38,094 nucleotides of DNA from a bacterium (lineage in GTDB: Bacteria; Sysuimicrobiota; Sysuimicrobiia; Sysuimicrobiales; Thermofontiviventaceae): contig JAUQQG010000024.1 in NCBI GenBank assembly GCA_030550015.1, positions 1 through 38,094 on the forward strand, written 5' to 3'. Positions 31,067 through 38,094 of the stretch are shown piece by piece; within the stretch, counting starts at the first letter, position 1, and each line of letters starts with the position of its first letter. Below the pieces are notes generated by a model, which saw only the letters and a program-made list of their open reading frames with translations, ran no database searches and had not been told where the DNA came from. A program made the translations under genes and the position numbers.

Positions 31067-31279
31067 GGATTACTTACGACGCCGAAGTGGATGCATTGTA
31101 CATTCGCTTTTTTTGAAACAACCGTGACCACCCAGCATGTCGCTGAGGGCATTGCTGTGGACTATTCGGCCGATGGTCGCATTACAGGTATTGAGATGTT
31201 GGACGCACGTAAACGCTTCGGCGATCCCGAGGTATTCAGGCGGGTCGTGCTTGAAGATGTGGGGATATCGAAAAGGTAA
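31063..31279 (+). pseudogene. DUF2283-family gene interrupted at a T7 run
   Basis: From ATG 31063 the frame reads MRITYDAEVDALYIRFF and stops at 31114-31116. One base out of frame, the family sequence resumes: ETTVTTQHVAEGIAVDY, then GRITGIEMLDARKRFGDPEVF, to a stop at 31277-31279. DUF2283 proteins have the form 'Y-D-x-x-x-D-A-L-Y-I-x-F ... V-x-Y-x-x-x-G-x-I-x-G-I-E-I-L-D-A'. The break falls exactly in seven consecutive Ts (31108-31114). Six Ts would restore a complete protein of about 70 residues. A sequencing error, a true mutation or slippage are all possible. Confidence 0.75.
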
Positions 31280-31305
31280 GGCTGGACCCGCTGGAGGGTG
31301 CAAGG

Positions 31306-34300
31306 ATGATCGTGCTTCACGCCGGGGTTGAGGGCGGGGCGTTTCTCCTCTGGGGCGAGGTGCCTTTGGACCGGGAAGGCACTCCTCCCGAGAGGAAAGG
31401 GCGGCGAGGGAGTGCACAGACTTCCCCACCTCTTCCCTACGATGCCGGCGCTGATCGCTTGGTCGAAGCTCTTGGAGAAGGAGGCCTTGGTTCGATACCC
31501 AAGGGAGAACGCCCTGAAGCGGTGACGGTTTGGCTGCCCACGATCAACGGTACTCCGGTAGCGTCCAGCCCGCTGATTGCTGAATTTCCTGCTTCCCGTA
31601 CTAAGCCCATCCTGAGACCTTGGAAGGTTACAGGGCTCCGCCTCCCGATCCAAAAGGCCATCGAGGTGCTCGCTGCCTGCGCAGACAGACCGATGCTGGC
31701 ACCCGGTGTCCTTGTGGGGAAGGATCTGTCGTTTTGGGCGACGGCTATGCGCTTTGCCGGTGCACTCGTGGCAGGGCAGCAATTCCTGCCTTCGCTCGCC
31801 AAAGAGAACGGCCTCTACCGGGCCTGTTGGAAGCCAGTTCTATCCGGCCCCAATGCCGAACGGTTCGCAAAGCTCGCCAAGGCAATGCCGGCCGTCGCTC
31901 GGGCATTGACCCGTGAAACCGATTCGCCTCCCTCAGTCCCTTCGGCCTCCGTCCTCAAAAGGTTCGTGGAGGAGGTCGTTGACCATCTCATTCGCTTCTC
32001 GGATAGGTCCTCACCTCCTCAGGTTGACCGGAAGCGGCGGGGAGCGGCGTTCTCAAGCGTTCATGACCAGTGGTTGTATGCCCTCCGGTCTGTCGATGGG
32101 GTGATGGAAGGTGATGAGGAGGAGCTTGAGGAGTTCTTGGCCCAGGTCCAAAGATGGCAACGCCCCGTCGCCGTTCTGACGACCGCCCCGTTCCGACTCT
32201 GCTTGCGCCTCGAGGAGCCCGGCGAGAAGGACCCAGATCGGTGGCGGGTTCGATACTTCCTCCAAGCCGTAGATGACCCTAGCCTTCTCGTCCCGGCGCA
32301 CCATGCTTGGAAATCTGAAGGAGATGGAGCATCGCCTTCCAGGGGAACCCGGCGAACCCCCCTCAAGATCTTGTTAGATTCCTATGGCGGATTCAATGCC
32401 AAGGAGTACTTGCTCTCCTCCCTGGGCCAAGCGTCCCGCTTCTGCCCGCGCATCGAGGCCAGCCTAAATGCAGTTGCCCCCGATGGATACGACCTGGATA
32501 CCCTGGGAGCCTATGAGTTCCTCACGGAGAAGGCTCCGGCGCTGGAACAGGCAGGCTTTGGCATCCTGCTTCCCTCCTGGTGGACGCGCAGGGGGACGAA
32601 GCTTCGGTTGACGGCGCGCGCCCAGGTGAAAAGCCATCCGATGCAGGCGAAGGGCCGCCTTTCCCTCGATTCCATTATCCAGTTTGACTGGCAGGTGGCC
32701 TTGGGGAAGGAGCAGCTCACGGCAGAGGAGCTGTTCGCGCTGGCGAAGCTCAAAGTGCCGTTGGTGAAAATCCGCGGCCAGTGGGTCGAGGTTAACGCCG
32801 AGGAGATCCGAGCGGCCATTGATCTCCTGAAGAAGCGGGGGTCGGCCACCGTGGGGGAGATCGTCCAGATGGCGTTGGGCGCTGGGAAGCTGCCGGCTCC
32901 CCTGGCGTTTGGAGGGGTCGTGGCAAGGGGGTGGATCGCCGATCTGCTGGCGCAGCTCGAAGGTCGGGCCGCGTTCGATATACTCCCCCCGCCAGATGGG
33001 TTTCAGGGGACGTTGCGCCCATACCAGGTGCGCGGCTACTCCTGGCTTGCCTTCCTGCGGCGCTGGGGCCTCGGGGCGTGTTTGGCGGACGATATGGGAT
33101 TGGGGAAAACGATCCAGACTCTGGCGCTCATCCAGCGGGACTGGGAGTCCAACGGAGGCCGGCCGGTCCTGGTGGTCTGTCCGACCTCCGTGGTCGGCAA
33201 CTGGCAGAAAGAGGCAGCCCGGTTCACGCCGGATCTCCCCGTCCTGGTCCACCACGGCATCGCCAGGGCGAAGGGGGAAGCGTTCAAGAAGAAGGCCGAA
33301 AGTTCGGCCATTGTTATCGTGAGCTATGCCCTTCTCCATCGGGATTTGGAGGTCCTGAAAGAGGTCCCCTGGGCAGGGGTGATCCTAGACGAGGCGCAGA
33401 ACATCAAGAACTACGAGACCAAGCAGGCGAAGGCCGCGAGGGCGCTCCAGGCGGGCTATCGCATCGCCCTCACCGGGACGCCTGTGGAGAACAACGTCGG
33501 AGAGCTATGGTCCATCATGGAGTTCCTGAACCCCGGCTTCCTCGGCGGTGCGACCGAGTTCAAGAGGAGATTCTTCGTTCCGATCCAGGTCTACCGGGAC
33601 AAGGATGCGATGGGGCACCTCAAGCGCCTGACCGGCCCGTTCATCTTGAGGCGCCTCAAGACAGACAAAACCATCATTGCCGACCTCCCGGAGAAGCTGG
33701 AGATGAAGGTCTTCTGCACACTCACCAAAGAACAGGCCTCGCTCTATGAGGCGGTCGTTGAGGAGACGACCTCCCAACTCGATTCCACCAAGGGCATCCA
33801 GCGTAAGGGCCTCATTCTGGCGACGATCATGAAGCTCAAACAGATCTGCAACCATCCGGCGCACTTCTTGGGGGATCACTCCCGCATCCCGGGCCGCTCG
33901 GGGAAGCTCGTCCGGTTAACCGAGATGCTCGAGGAGATCCTGGAGGTCAGGGATCGCGCTCTTGTGTTTACGCAGTTTGCCGAGATGGGTGCGATCCTCC
34001 AACGCTACCTCCAGGAGACCTTTGGGCGCGAGGTGCTCTTCCTCCACGGGGCTGTCCCGAAGAACCAGCGGGATCGCATGGTAGAGCGGTTCCAGAGCGA
34101 TGAAGATGGTCCACCGATCTTCGTCCTTTCCCTCAAGGCCGGCGGGTTGGGTCTGAATCTGACACGAGCGAACCATGTCTTTCACTTCGACCGCTGGTGG
34201 AACCCGGCTGTGGAGAACCAAGCTACCGACCGCGTATTCCGCATCGGCCAGACCCGGAACGTCCAGGTCCACAAATTCCTGTGCATAGGGACGCTGGAGG

Positions 34301-34440
34301 AGCGGATTGACGAAATGATCGAACAGAAGAAAGAGGTCGCTGAGATGATCGTAGGGACGGGCGAGGAATGGTTGACCGAGCTTTCGACCGCCGAGCTCAA
34401 GAAGCTGTTCGCGCTGCGTAAGGAGGCAGTGGGGGAGTAA
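31306..34440 (+). CDS. SNF2-family DNA helicase/translocase
   Basis: 1044 residues. N-terminal ~550 residues form the bacterial SNF2-associated region; the motor spans ~560-1020. Motor motifs: DDMGLGKTIQ (from residue 595), DEAQNIKN (from 695), LTGTPVENN, then the second lobe VFTQFAEMG, FVLSLKAGGLGLNLTRAN, HFDRWWNPAVENQATDRVFRIGQ. These proteins are ATP-driven double-stranded DNA translocases of the RapA/HepA and Snf2 type. ATG 31306 gives the usual start (MIVLHAGVEGGAFLLWGE). Followed 2 bases later by a SWIM zinc-finger gene, a pair seen repeatedly in bacteria. Role in DNA repair, transcription recycling or defence cannot be decided. Confidence 0.95.
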   Translation: MIVLHAGVEGGAFLLWGEVPLDREGTPPERKGRRGSAQTSPPLPYDAGADRLVEALGEGGLGSIPKGERPEAVTVWLPTINGTPVASSPLIAEFPASRTKPILRPWKVTGLRLPIQKAIEVLAACADRPMLAPGVLVGKDLSFWATAMRFAGALVAGQQFLPSLAKENGLYRACWKPVLSGPNAERFAKLAKAMPAVARALTRETDSPPSVPSASVLKRFVEEVVDHLIRFSDRSSPPQVDRKRRGAAFSSVHDQWLYALRSVDGVMEGDEEELEEFLAQVQRWQRPVAVLTTAPFRLCLRLEEPGEKDPDRWRVRYFLQAVDDPSLLVPAHHAWKSEGDGASPSRGTRRTPLKILLDSYGGFNAKEYLLSSLGQASRFCPRIEASLNAVAPDGYDLDTLGAYEFLTEKAPALEQAGFGILLPSWWTRRGTKLRLTARAQVKSHPMQAKGRLSLDSIIQFDWQVALGKEQLTAEELFALAKLKVPLVKIRGQWVEVNAEEIRAAIDLLKKRGSATVGEIVQMALGAGKLPAPLAFGGVVARGWIADLLAQLEGRAAFDILPPPDGFQGTLRPYQVRGYSWLAFLRRWGLGACLADDMGLGKTIQTLALIQRDWESNGGRPVLVVCPTSVVGNWQKEAARFTPDLPVLVHHGIARAKGEAFKKKAESSAIVIVSYALLHRDLEVLKEVPWAGVILDEAQNIKNYETKQAKAARALQAGYRIALTGTPVENNVGELWSIMEFLNPGFLGGATEFKRRFFVPIQVYRDKDAMGHLKRLTGPFILRRLKTDKTIIADLPEKLEMKVFCTLTKEQASLYEAVVEETTSQLDSTKGIQRKGLILATIMKLKQICNHPAHFLGDHSRIPGRSGKLVRLTEMLEEILEVRDRALVFTQFAEMGAILQRYLQETFGREVLFLHGAVPKNQRDRMVERFQSDEDGPPIFVLSLKAGGLGLNLTRANHVFHFDRWWNPAVENQATDRVFRIGQTRNVQVHKFLCIGTLEERIDEMIEQKKEVAEMIVGTGEEWLTELSTAELKKLFALRKEAVGE

Positions 34441-34442
34441 AG

Positions 34443-35384
34443 ATGGCTTGGCGATGGTATGATTCCAGATACTTTCCACCCTCGCACCCTATTCCCGTCA
34501 GGGGTGGAATCAAAGCGCAGTCCAAGCGGGGGACCTTTGGGGAGAGCTGGTGGGGCAGACGGTGGATCGAGATCCTGGAGAGCTTCCACATCGGGGCAAG
34601 GTTGGAACGGGGGCGATCCTACGCCCGTCGAGGTCAGGTGCTGTCCATTGACATCGGCAAAGGGATTGTCAAGGCGAGGGTCCAAGGTTCCAGGCCCAAG
34701 CCCTACGAGGTCGCCATCGAGATGAAGGTCCTTTCCAACGCCGGCTGGAAGAGGGTAGTTCAAACCCTGTCTAAGCAGGCGCGCTTTGCCGCAAAGCTCT
34801 TGGCCGGTGAAATGCCTCAGGATATTGAGGAGGTCTTCAAACAGGCGGGCGTCTCCCTCTTTCCGGAGAGGCTCAGGGACTTGAAGACGAACTGCTCCTG
34901 CCCAGATTGGTCCAACCCCTGCAAGCACATCGCTGCGGTTTACTATCTTTTGGGCGAAGAGTTCGACCGCGATCCCTTCCTGCTCTTCACCCTCAGGGGG
35001 ATGGATAGGGAGGAGTTGGTAGGACTCCTGAGTAGGACCGGTCAGAGATCCGCTGCCCCTTTGCCCGATGCAGGCGAAGCGATCCGGCAGCCTGAGCCGC
35101 TTCCCTTAGAAGCGACCCAGTTTTGGTCTGGGGGCAGTTTGCCTGAAGACCTGTTCGGCGAAGTCCAGGTTCCCCATGCCCCGGCAGCCCTGCCCAAGCG
35201 CCTGGGAAGCTTTCCATTTTGGCGCGGGGAAGTCCGGTTCCTGGAGGCCATGGAACCCATCTACACCCAGGCCTCAACACGCGGCATGGAGCTGTTCTTG
35301 AGCGGGTTATGGGGCCTGGATAGCCCATCGGCATCCTTATCGGCCCACTCTGCCCTCCCCTCTGGTGGAGGAGGGCTGCGGTGA
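34443..35384 (+). CDS. SWIM zinc-finger protein, partner of the SNF2 helicase
   Basis: 313 residues. The SWIM motif C-x-C-x(6)-C-x-H is complete: C151, C153, C160, H162 in NCSCPDWSNPCKH. The N-terminal part (GESWWGRRWIEILESF, GRSYARRGQVLSIDIGKG) is the conserved domain of these helicase partners. The C-terminal ~100 residues are proline-rich and less conserved. SWIM domains bind DNA or protein; with only two bases separating the genes, the protein presumably works with the helicase. It ends convergent with the next minus-strand gene, with a 39-base gap. Confidence 0.92.
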   Translation: MAWRWYDSRYFPPSHPIPVRGGIKAQSKRGTFGESWWGRRWIEILESFHIGARLERGRSYARRGQVLSIDIGKGIVKARVQGSRPKPYEVAIEMKVLSNAGWKRVVQTLSKQARFAAKLLAGEMPQDIEEVFKQAGVSLFPERLRDLKTNCSCPDWSNPCKHIAAVYYLLGEEFDRDPFLLFTLRGMDREELVGLLSRTGQRSAAPLPDAGEAIRQPEPLPLEATQFWSGGSLPEDLFGEVQVPHAPAALPKRLGSFPFWRGEVRFLEAMEPIYTQASTRGMELFLSGLWGLDSPSASLSAHSALPSGGGGLR

Positions 35385-35423
35385 AGGCAAAGACCCCTCT
35401 TCCGTAAAGGATCGGGATTCTTG

Positions 35424-36032
35424 CTAGCGCGACTCAGGATAGAAAAGCTCTTGCAGCTTCCACTTCTTCTTATGTGCCCAGAAGGTACCCCCAACGTCGA
35501 GGGATTTCCACAATGCGGCCTCTACAGTTACCTCTGTGATCTTCGGAGGGCAAGATCCAGCGGTCGCAAATTGTACCGGTAGCCGCACCGTCTTCCGTGC
35601 AGCAACTGGAAAATCCCCCGGGCCCTTCAGTACGGCGGCACCCGCTTTTTCATCCCCTACCCAGCTGCTGAGCAAGATTGCTGAATTTGTACTCATGCCA
35701 TGTGGCCCTAAGGACTCTTGCTTCCCGTCGGAACGGGCATAGGTGAGGATGATCGTGAGGTACTCTGCGGGAAGTACGCATTTTTGCTTGAACTCGTCTG
35801 CGAAGTATTCACCCGCCTTTGCGACTTCCAGAACTGCAGTGATCTGAAGAGGTTGGCCTACTTTGAATGGCTCCGGTGCGATGAGGATATCTTTTACCTT
35901 CACGGCATGGTAGCAGGAGATCTTAAGCGCTGGTTGTTGGATCGGTGATTGCGGAGGCTGGACCGTCTGCGACGCGCTGCTGGTAACCAACAGGAGGGTA
36001 AGGGCGACCATTGACAGGAGGACCTTTTTCAT
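35424..36032 (-). CDS. Secreted protein of unknown function
   Basis: 202 residues. Signal peptide MKKVLLSMVALTLLLVTSSAS, cleavage expected near residue 21. The mature part begins with a Pro/Gln-rich stretch and then beta-strand-like sequence (PFKVGQPLQITAVLEVAKAG, AEYLTIILTYARSDGK) reminiscent of an immunoglobulin-like fold, with four cysteines (two near C-terminal half, SCPP; one in ISCYHA; one in KQKC) that could form disulphides. Not recognised. Good ribosome site AGGAGG before ATG 36032. Neighbours give no clue. Confidence 0.75.
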   Translation of the reverse strand: MKKVLLSMVALTLLLVTSSASQTVQPPQSPIQQPALKISCYHAVKVKDILIAPEPFKVGQPLQITAVLEVAKAGEYFADEFKQKCVLPAEYLTIILTYARSDGKQESLGPHGMSTNSAILLSSWVGDEKAGAAVLKGPGDFPVAARKTVRLPVQFATAGSCPPKITEVTVEAALWKSLDVGGTFWAHKKKWKLQELFYPESR

Positions 36033-36696
36033 GGTGATACCTCCTCATGGAGTTTTCTCCATCCCCCCTGGCCGATGCACTTCTTCTCTAGACATGTCTC
36101 TTTTCCTGCGAGAAGTTGGCCTCAAATTGTAACTTCGGTTGGCTGACTCCCGTGCAGGGTTATTGTCTTACATTCCGGCCTGATCTTCCTCTGGAGACTC
36201 TGCAACGAGGTGCAACTGGAGTGTGGCGTGCGCGGCCTTCATCGTGTTGATGAGTAGCTGCGCGTCGGAATCTCTTCAGGTGGGTGAATGAAAGGACCTG
36301 TTGGACCATCCTCCTCCCCCTATTATGTGAGCTCTACATCACGCATATAACAGGAAGGGGCGTCCGAACTCATATCCGAAGGTCAGTACACACTTCTTGA
36401 CGAAACCTCCTCTCCTTGATAGAATTCGCTTAAAGCATATGGCAGGGGAGGAATGGTGCTGCGTTCCTTGCGGCCCCTTCGTGCAGCTTCCATCTGAACA
36501 ACTGCCTGCCAGGTAGTATATCCGCGCTTGCTGCAGTTATTGTTCTTACCCAGAAGCTGATCCCCTGAACCAGATCATAGAGTACAAAAACGTTACCCAA
36601 ACTACGCGTAGCTCTGAAGGCTGTGATGAGGAGGAGGTGGGAGTTTTGGATTGATTCATGGGCAGCAAGATGCTTCGGATGAGAGGAGGGATAACG
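36033..36696. other. 660-bp gene-poor region
   Basis: No frame longer than 60 codons and no RNA gene that I can recognise. The base composition looks more A+T-rich than the catabolic cluster. It holds a good plus-strand promoter at 36397-36425 and, 13 bases after that -10, a 25-codon open frame from ATG 36439 that I do not call a gene. May be a decayed or recently acquired segment. Confidence 0.5.
36397..36425 (+). promoter_or_regulatory. Predicted sigma-70 promoter
   Basis: TTGACG (36397-36402) and TAGAAT (36420-36425) with the ideal 17-base spacer. Start of transcription near 36432, giving a leader of about 265 bases before the secreted-protein gene at 36697. Sequence prediction only. Confidence 0.55.
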
Positions 36697-37104
36697 ATGC
36701 TGCGATCCAGGGGTTTAAGGAGGGTGGTGGGTTTACTAGTAGTGAGCGTGCTGGTCGTAACGGGGACGACCTTAGCTCATACCGTGAGGCAGCTTCCTAA
36801 AGGTGCGGTGAGGCTCCCAGATTGCGTGCCGGCCATGGGCTATCACGCCTTTGTACCGAAAGACATGCCCTTCGGACCGATCTACGGAGTATGGAAAGAT
36901 AATCTGGTCTTCACCGAGTATATGGTGAGATTGGAGGAGATGCAGGCGGGAAAGTTGACTAACCTGATAAGCCGCACGGGCCGCATCGACCATGTGGACG
37001 TCGAGTGGGTGCCCTCCGGCCATCCCGGCTTTGAGGTTCCCCACTTTGACGTACATCTGTGGAACGTTTCCCATAAGGAGCACATGGCCTTTGCCTGTCC
37101 GTGA
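36697..37104 (+). CDS. Exported protein, possibly TTHB210-like
   Basis: 135 residues. ATG 36697 is chosen because GAGGAGGG lies 6 bases upstream and the protein then begins with a proper signal peptide (RRVVGLLVVSVLVVTGTTLAHT); the upstream ATG 36658 only adds a non-conserved leader. The mature part PKGAVRLPDCVPAMGYHAF, MPFGPIYGVWKDNLVFTEYM, and PHFDVHLWNVSHKEHMAFACP resembles small periplasmic proteins with a 'P-H-F-D-x-H' motif (TTHB210/DUF5602-type), several His residues suggesting metal binding. This match is from memory and tentative. The frame remains open for 36 codons after the TGA stop. Confidence 0.65.
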   Translation: MLRSRGLRRVVGLLVVSVLVVTGTTLAHTVRQLPKGAVRLPDCVPAMGYHAFVPKDMPFGPIYGVWKDNLVFTEYMVRLEEMQAGKLTNLISRTGRIDHVDVEWVPSGHPGFEVPHFDVHLWNVSHKEHMAFACP

Positions 37105-37214
37105 GAGGGCAGGCTGCGCCTTCTCCTCCAGGTCTCGGGCGGCTACATTAACTGGCGGGAGGTGGTCCCAAAGCAAGCGAGGTACTCTCACTTCATCTCC
37201 GAGAGGATTCCGCC
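37105..37214 (+). other. Coding-like remnant downstream of the TGA stop
   Basis: In the same frame as the preceding gene the DNA reads [20 protein letters not shown], then [17 protein letters not shown] and a TAA at 37212-37214. The residue composition is protein-like, but it has no start codon and I do not recognise it. Probably debris at the junction with the truncated hsdM. Confidence 0.35.
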
Positions 37215-37244
37215 ATAACCTCCCTGCCGGGGGCCACCAGTAGG

Positions 37245-37634
37245 GACACGGCGGCGCTGCTTACTGGCGAGGAGATCCGGCAGATCGCCCGCACCTACCA
37301 TGCTTGGCGCGGCGAAACAACCACTCCCTCTCCCCTTGCAAGAGAGAAAAAGAATATTCCCTCCCCCTCGATGGGGGAGGGCGAGGGTGGGGGTGAATAC
37401 AAAGACATCCCCGGCTTTTGCAAGAGCGCTACTCTGGACGAAATTCGCAAGCACGGCTACGTGCTCACACCCGGCCGCTATGTGGGCGCGGAGGTACGGG
37501 ACGAAGACGATGAGCCATTCGAAGAGAAAATGCAGAGGTTGACGGCTCAGTTGTGTGAACAGATGGCCGAGGCGCGCAGGCTTGATGAAGTGATCTGGAA
37601 GAACCTGAAGGAGTTGGGCTATGGCAGCGAGTAA
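37245..37634 (+). pseudogene. hsdM: Type I restriction-modification methyltransferase (HsdM), C-terminal remnant
   Basis: The frame reads [20 protein letters not shown], is interrupted by about 25 residues of low-complexity insert, and resumes [33 protein letters not shown] and [20 protein letters not shown] to a TAA. These are the last segments of HsdM N6-adenine methylases ('A-x-T-Y-H-A-W-R-G', 'G-F-C-K-S-A', '[10 protein letters not shown]'). The catalytic domain with the NPPF motif is missing, so the fragment cannot methylate. The frame is open further upstream but without family sequence. The insert (about 37315-37390) holds a GC-rich hairpin and keeps the frame. The downstream ImmA/IrrE-type gene is a common accessory gene in such loci. 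Confidence 0.85.
37359..37381. repeat. GC-rich hairpin repeat inserted in the hsdM remnant
   Basis: CCCTCCCCC (37359-37367) pairs with GGGGGAGGG (37373-37381) across a 5-base loop. The surrounding run (CTCTCCCCTTG ... GAGGGCGAGGGTGGGGG) is of the kind common as interspersed intergenic repeats in GC-rich genomes. Here it is translated as [20 protein letters not shown]. Confidence 0.7.
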
Positions 37635-37679
37635 GCTATGCTGATCATGAGCCGTCAGAGGTGAGGAGGAGATAGCGAT

Positions 37680-38094
37680 ATGACACGCGTTAACGTCAGC
37701 CCAGTCCTCCTCCGATGGGCGTTAGAAAGAGCCCCTGAGCCTGCGACCATCCAAAAAAAGTTTCCGAAACTATCTGAATGGCTCCAAGGTTCGAATCAAC
37801 CGACTCTACGCCAGCTTGAGGAGTTCTCTAAAGCGACCCTTACTCCATTTGGCTACTTCTTCCTTTCCACACCCCCGGACGAGCGGTTGCCCATTCCCCT
37901 TTTCCGAACCATCAGCGATGAACCGGTTCTGCGCCCGAGTCCTAACCTACTCGAGGTAGTTCGCATAATGGAGCGCCGCCAGGCCTGGATGCGCGAATAC
38001 CTGATTGAACAAGGTTACGAACCCCTGCCATTCGTGCGGTCTGCTCAGCTATCTACCGACTCAGAGCAGATCGCTCGTGATATGAGGCGTACCC
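37680..38094 (+). CDS. ImmA/IrrE-type metallopeptidase/regulator, N-terminal part (runs off window)
   Basis: 138 codons are visible without a stop. The N-terminus MTRVNVSPVLLRWALERAPE, followed by FPKLSEWLQGSNQPTLRQLEEFSKAT and PFGYFFLSTPPDERLPIPLFRT, is the degenerate helix-turn-helix lead that precedes the zinc-peptidase domain (DUF955, H-E-x-x-H) in ImmA/IrrE-family proteins. The peptidase motif itself lies beyond the window edge. GAGGAGGAG upstream supports ATG 37680. Such genes occur inside type I restriction loci and toxin-antitoxin modules, in line with the hsdM fragment just before it. Confidence 0.8.
   Translation, partial: MTRVNVSPVLLRWALERAPEPATIQKKFPKLSEWLQGSNQPTLRQLEEFSKATLTPFGYFFLSTPPDERLPIPLFRTISDEPVLRPSPNLLEVVRIMERRQAWMREYLIEQGYEPLPFVRSAQLSTDSEQIARDMRRT

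Noticed and set aside
36439-36516. 25-codon frame with three cysteines just after a good promoter, possibly a leaderless small protein
   Set aside because: No ribosome site, no family resemblance and too short to distinguish from chance; the promoter more likely serves the gene at 36697.

Overview
The window is about 38 kb of GC-rich bacterial DNA (roughly 60% G+C by eye), densely coded, with strong GGAGG-type ribosome binding sites. The sequence does not identify the organism. Several enzymes look most like those of the Thermotoga maritima inositol pathway (my recall of those sequences, not a search), and the proteins are rich in Glu/Lys/Arg. A thermophilic or deep-branching uncultured bacterium is plausible but unproven.

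Layout. (1) 1-914: tail of a HicB-like antitoxin, a small unknown protein and a broken PIN toxin remnant. (2) 897-5352: pepA, a TIM-barrel isomerase, an ornithine cyclodeaminase/mu-crystallin relative and a two-helix membrane protein. (3) 5417-23017: the core, a sugar/inositol catabolic locus. It holds a fusion of a TIM-barrel epimerase with a Cgl0159-type aldolase, a LacI regulator, IolM, IolI and IolG. A duplicated substrate-binding protein/permease pair of the 'ferric-iron' (Afu/Fbp) class follows, with a HAD phosphatase between the copies and a single ATPase. Then come IolN, IolO, a second LacI regulator and an IolB-like isomerase. (4) 23071-29472: a CUT1-type sugar ABC importer without its own ATPase, an FGGY kinase, a hydroxypyruvate-isomerase relative and a GarR-type reductase. 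(5) 29506-35384: a tandem hotdog thioesterase, a small membrane protein, two decayed small genes (DUF4258/DUF2283-like), and a SNF2 helicase with a SWIM zinc-finger partner. (6) 35424-38094: two secreted proteins, a 660-bp sparse region, a 5'-truncated hsdM carrying an inserted GC-rich hairpin repeat, and the start of an ImmA/IrrE-type regulator.

How the genes could work together. Known T. maritima chemistry is: IolG oxidises myo-inositol to 2-keto-myo-inositol, IolM oxidises it again, IolN opens the ring hydrolytically to 5-keto-L-gluconate, and IolO epimerises that to D-tagaturonate. All four are recognisable here, with IolI (inosose isomerase) added for other inositol stereoisomers. The transporters are of the class that includes AfuABC, a sugar-phosphate importer, and the phosphatase gene lies between them. 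My inference is that a phosphorylated inositol or sugar is imported, dephosphorylated and then oxidised. Two distinct perfect 16-bp palindromes mark likely operators for the two LacI proteins. IolB and the fused aldolase belong to the other, Bacillus-type inositol route, so the locus looks like a hybrid or branched pathway.
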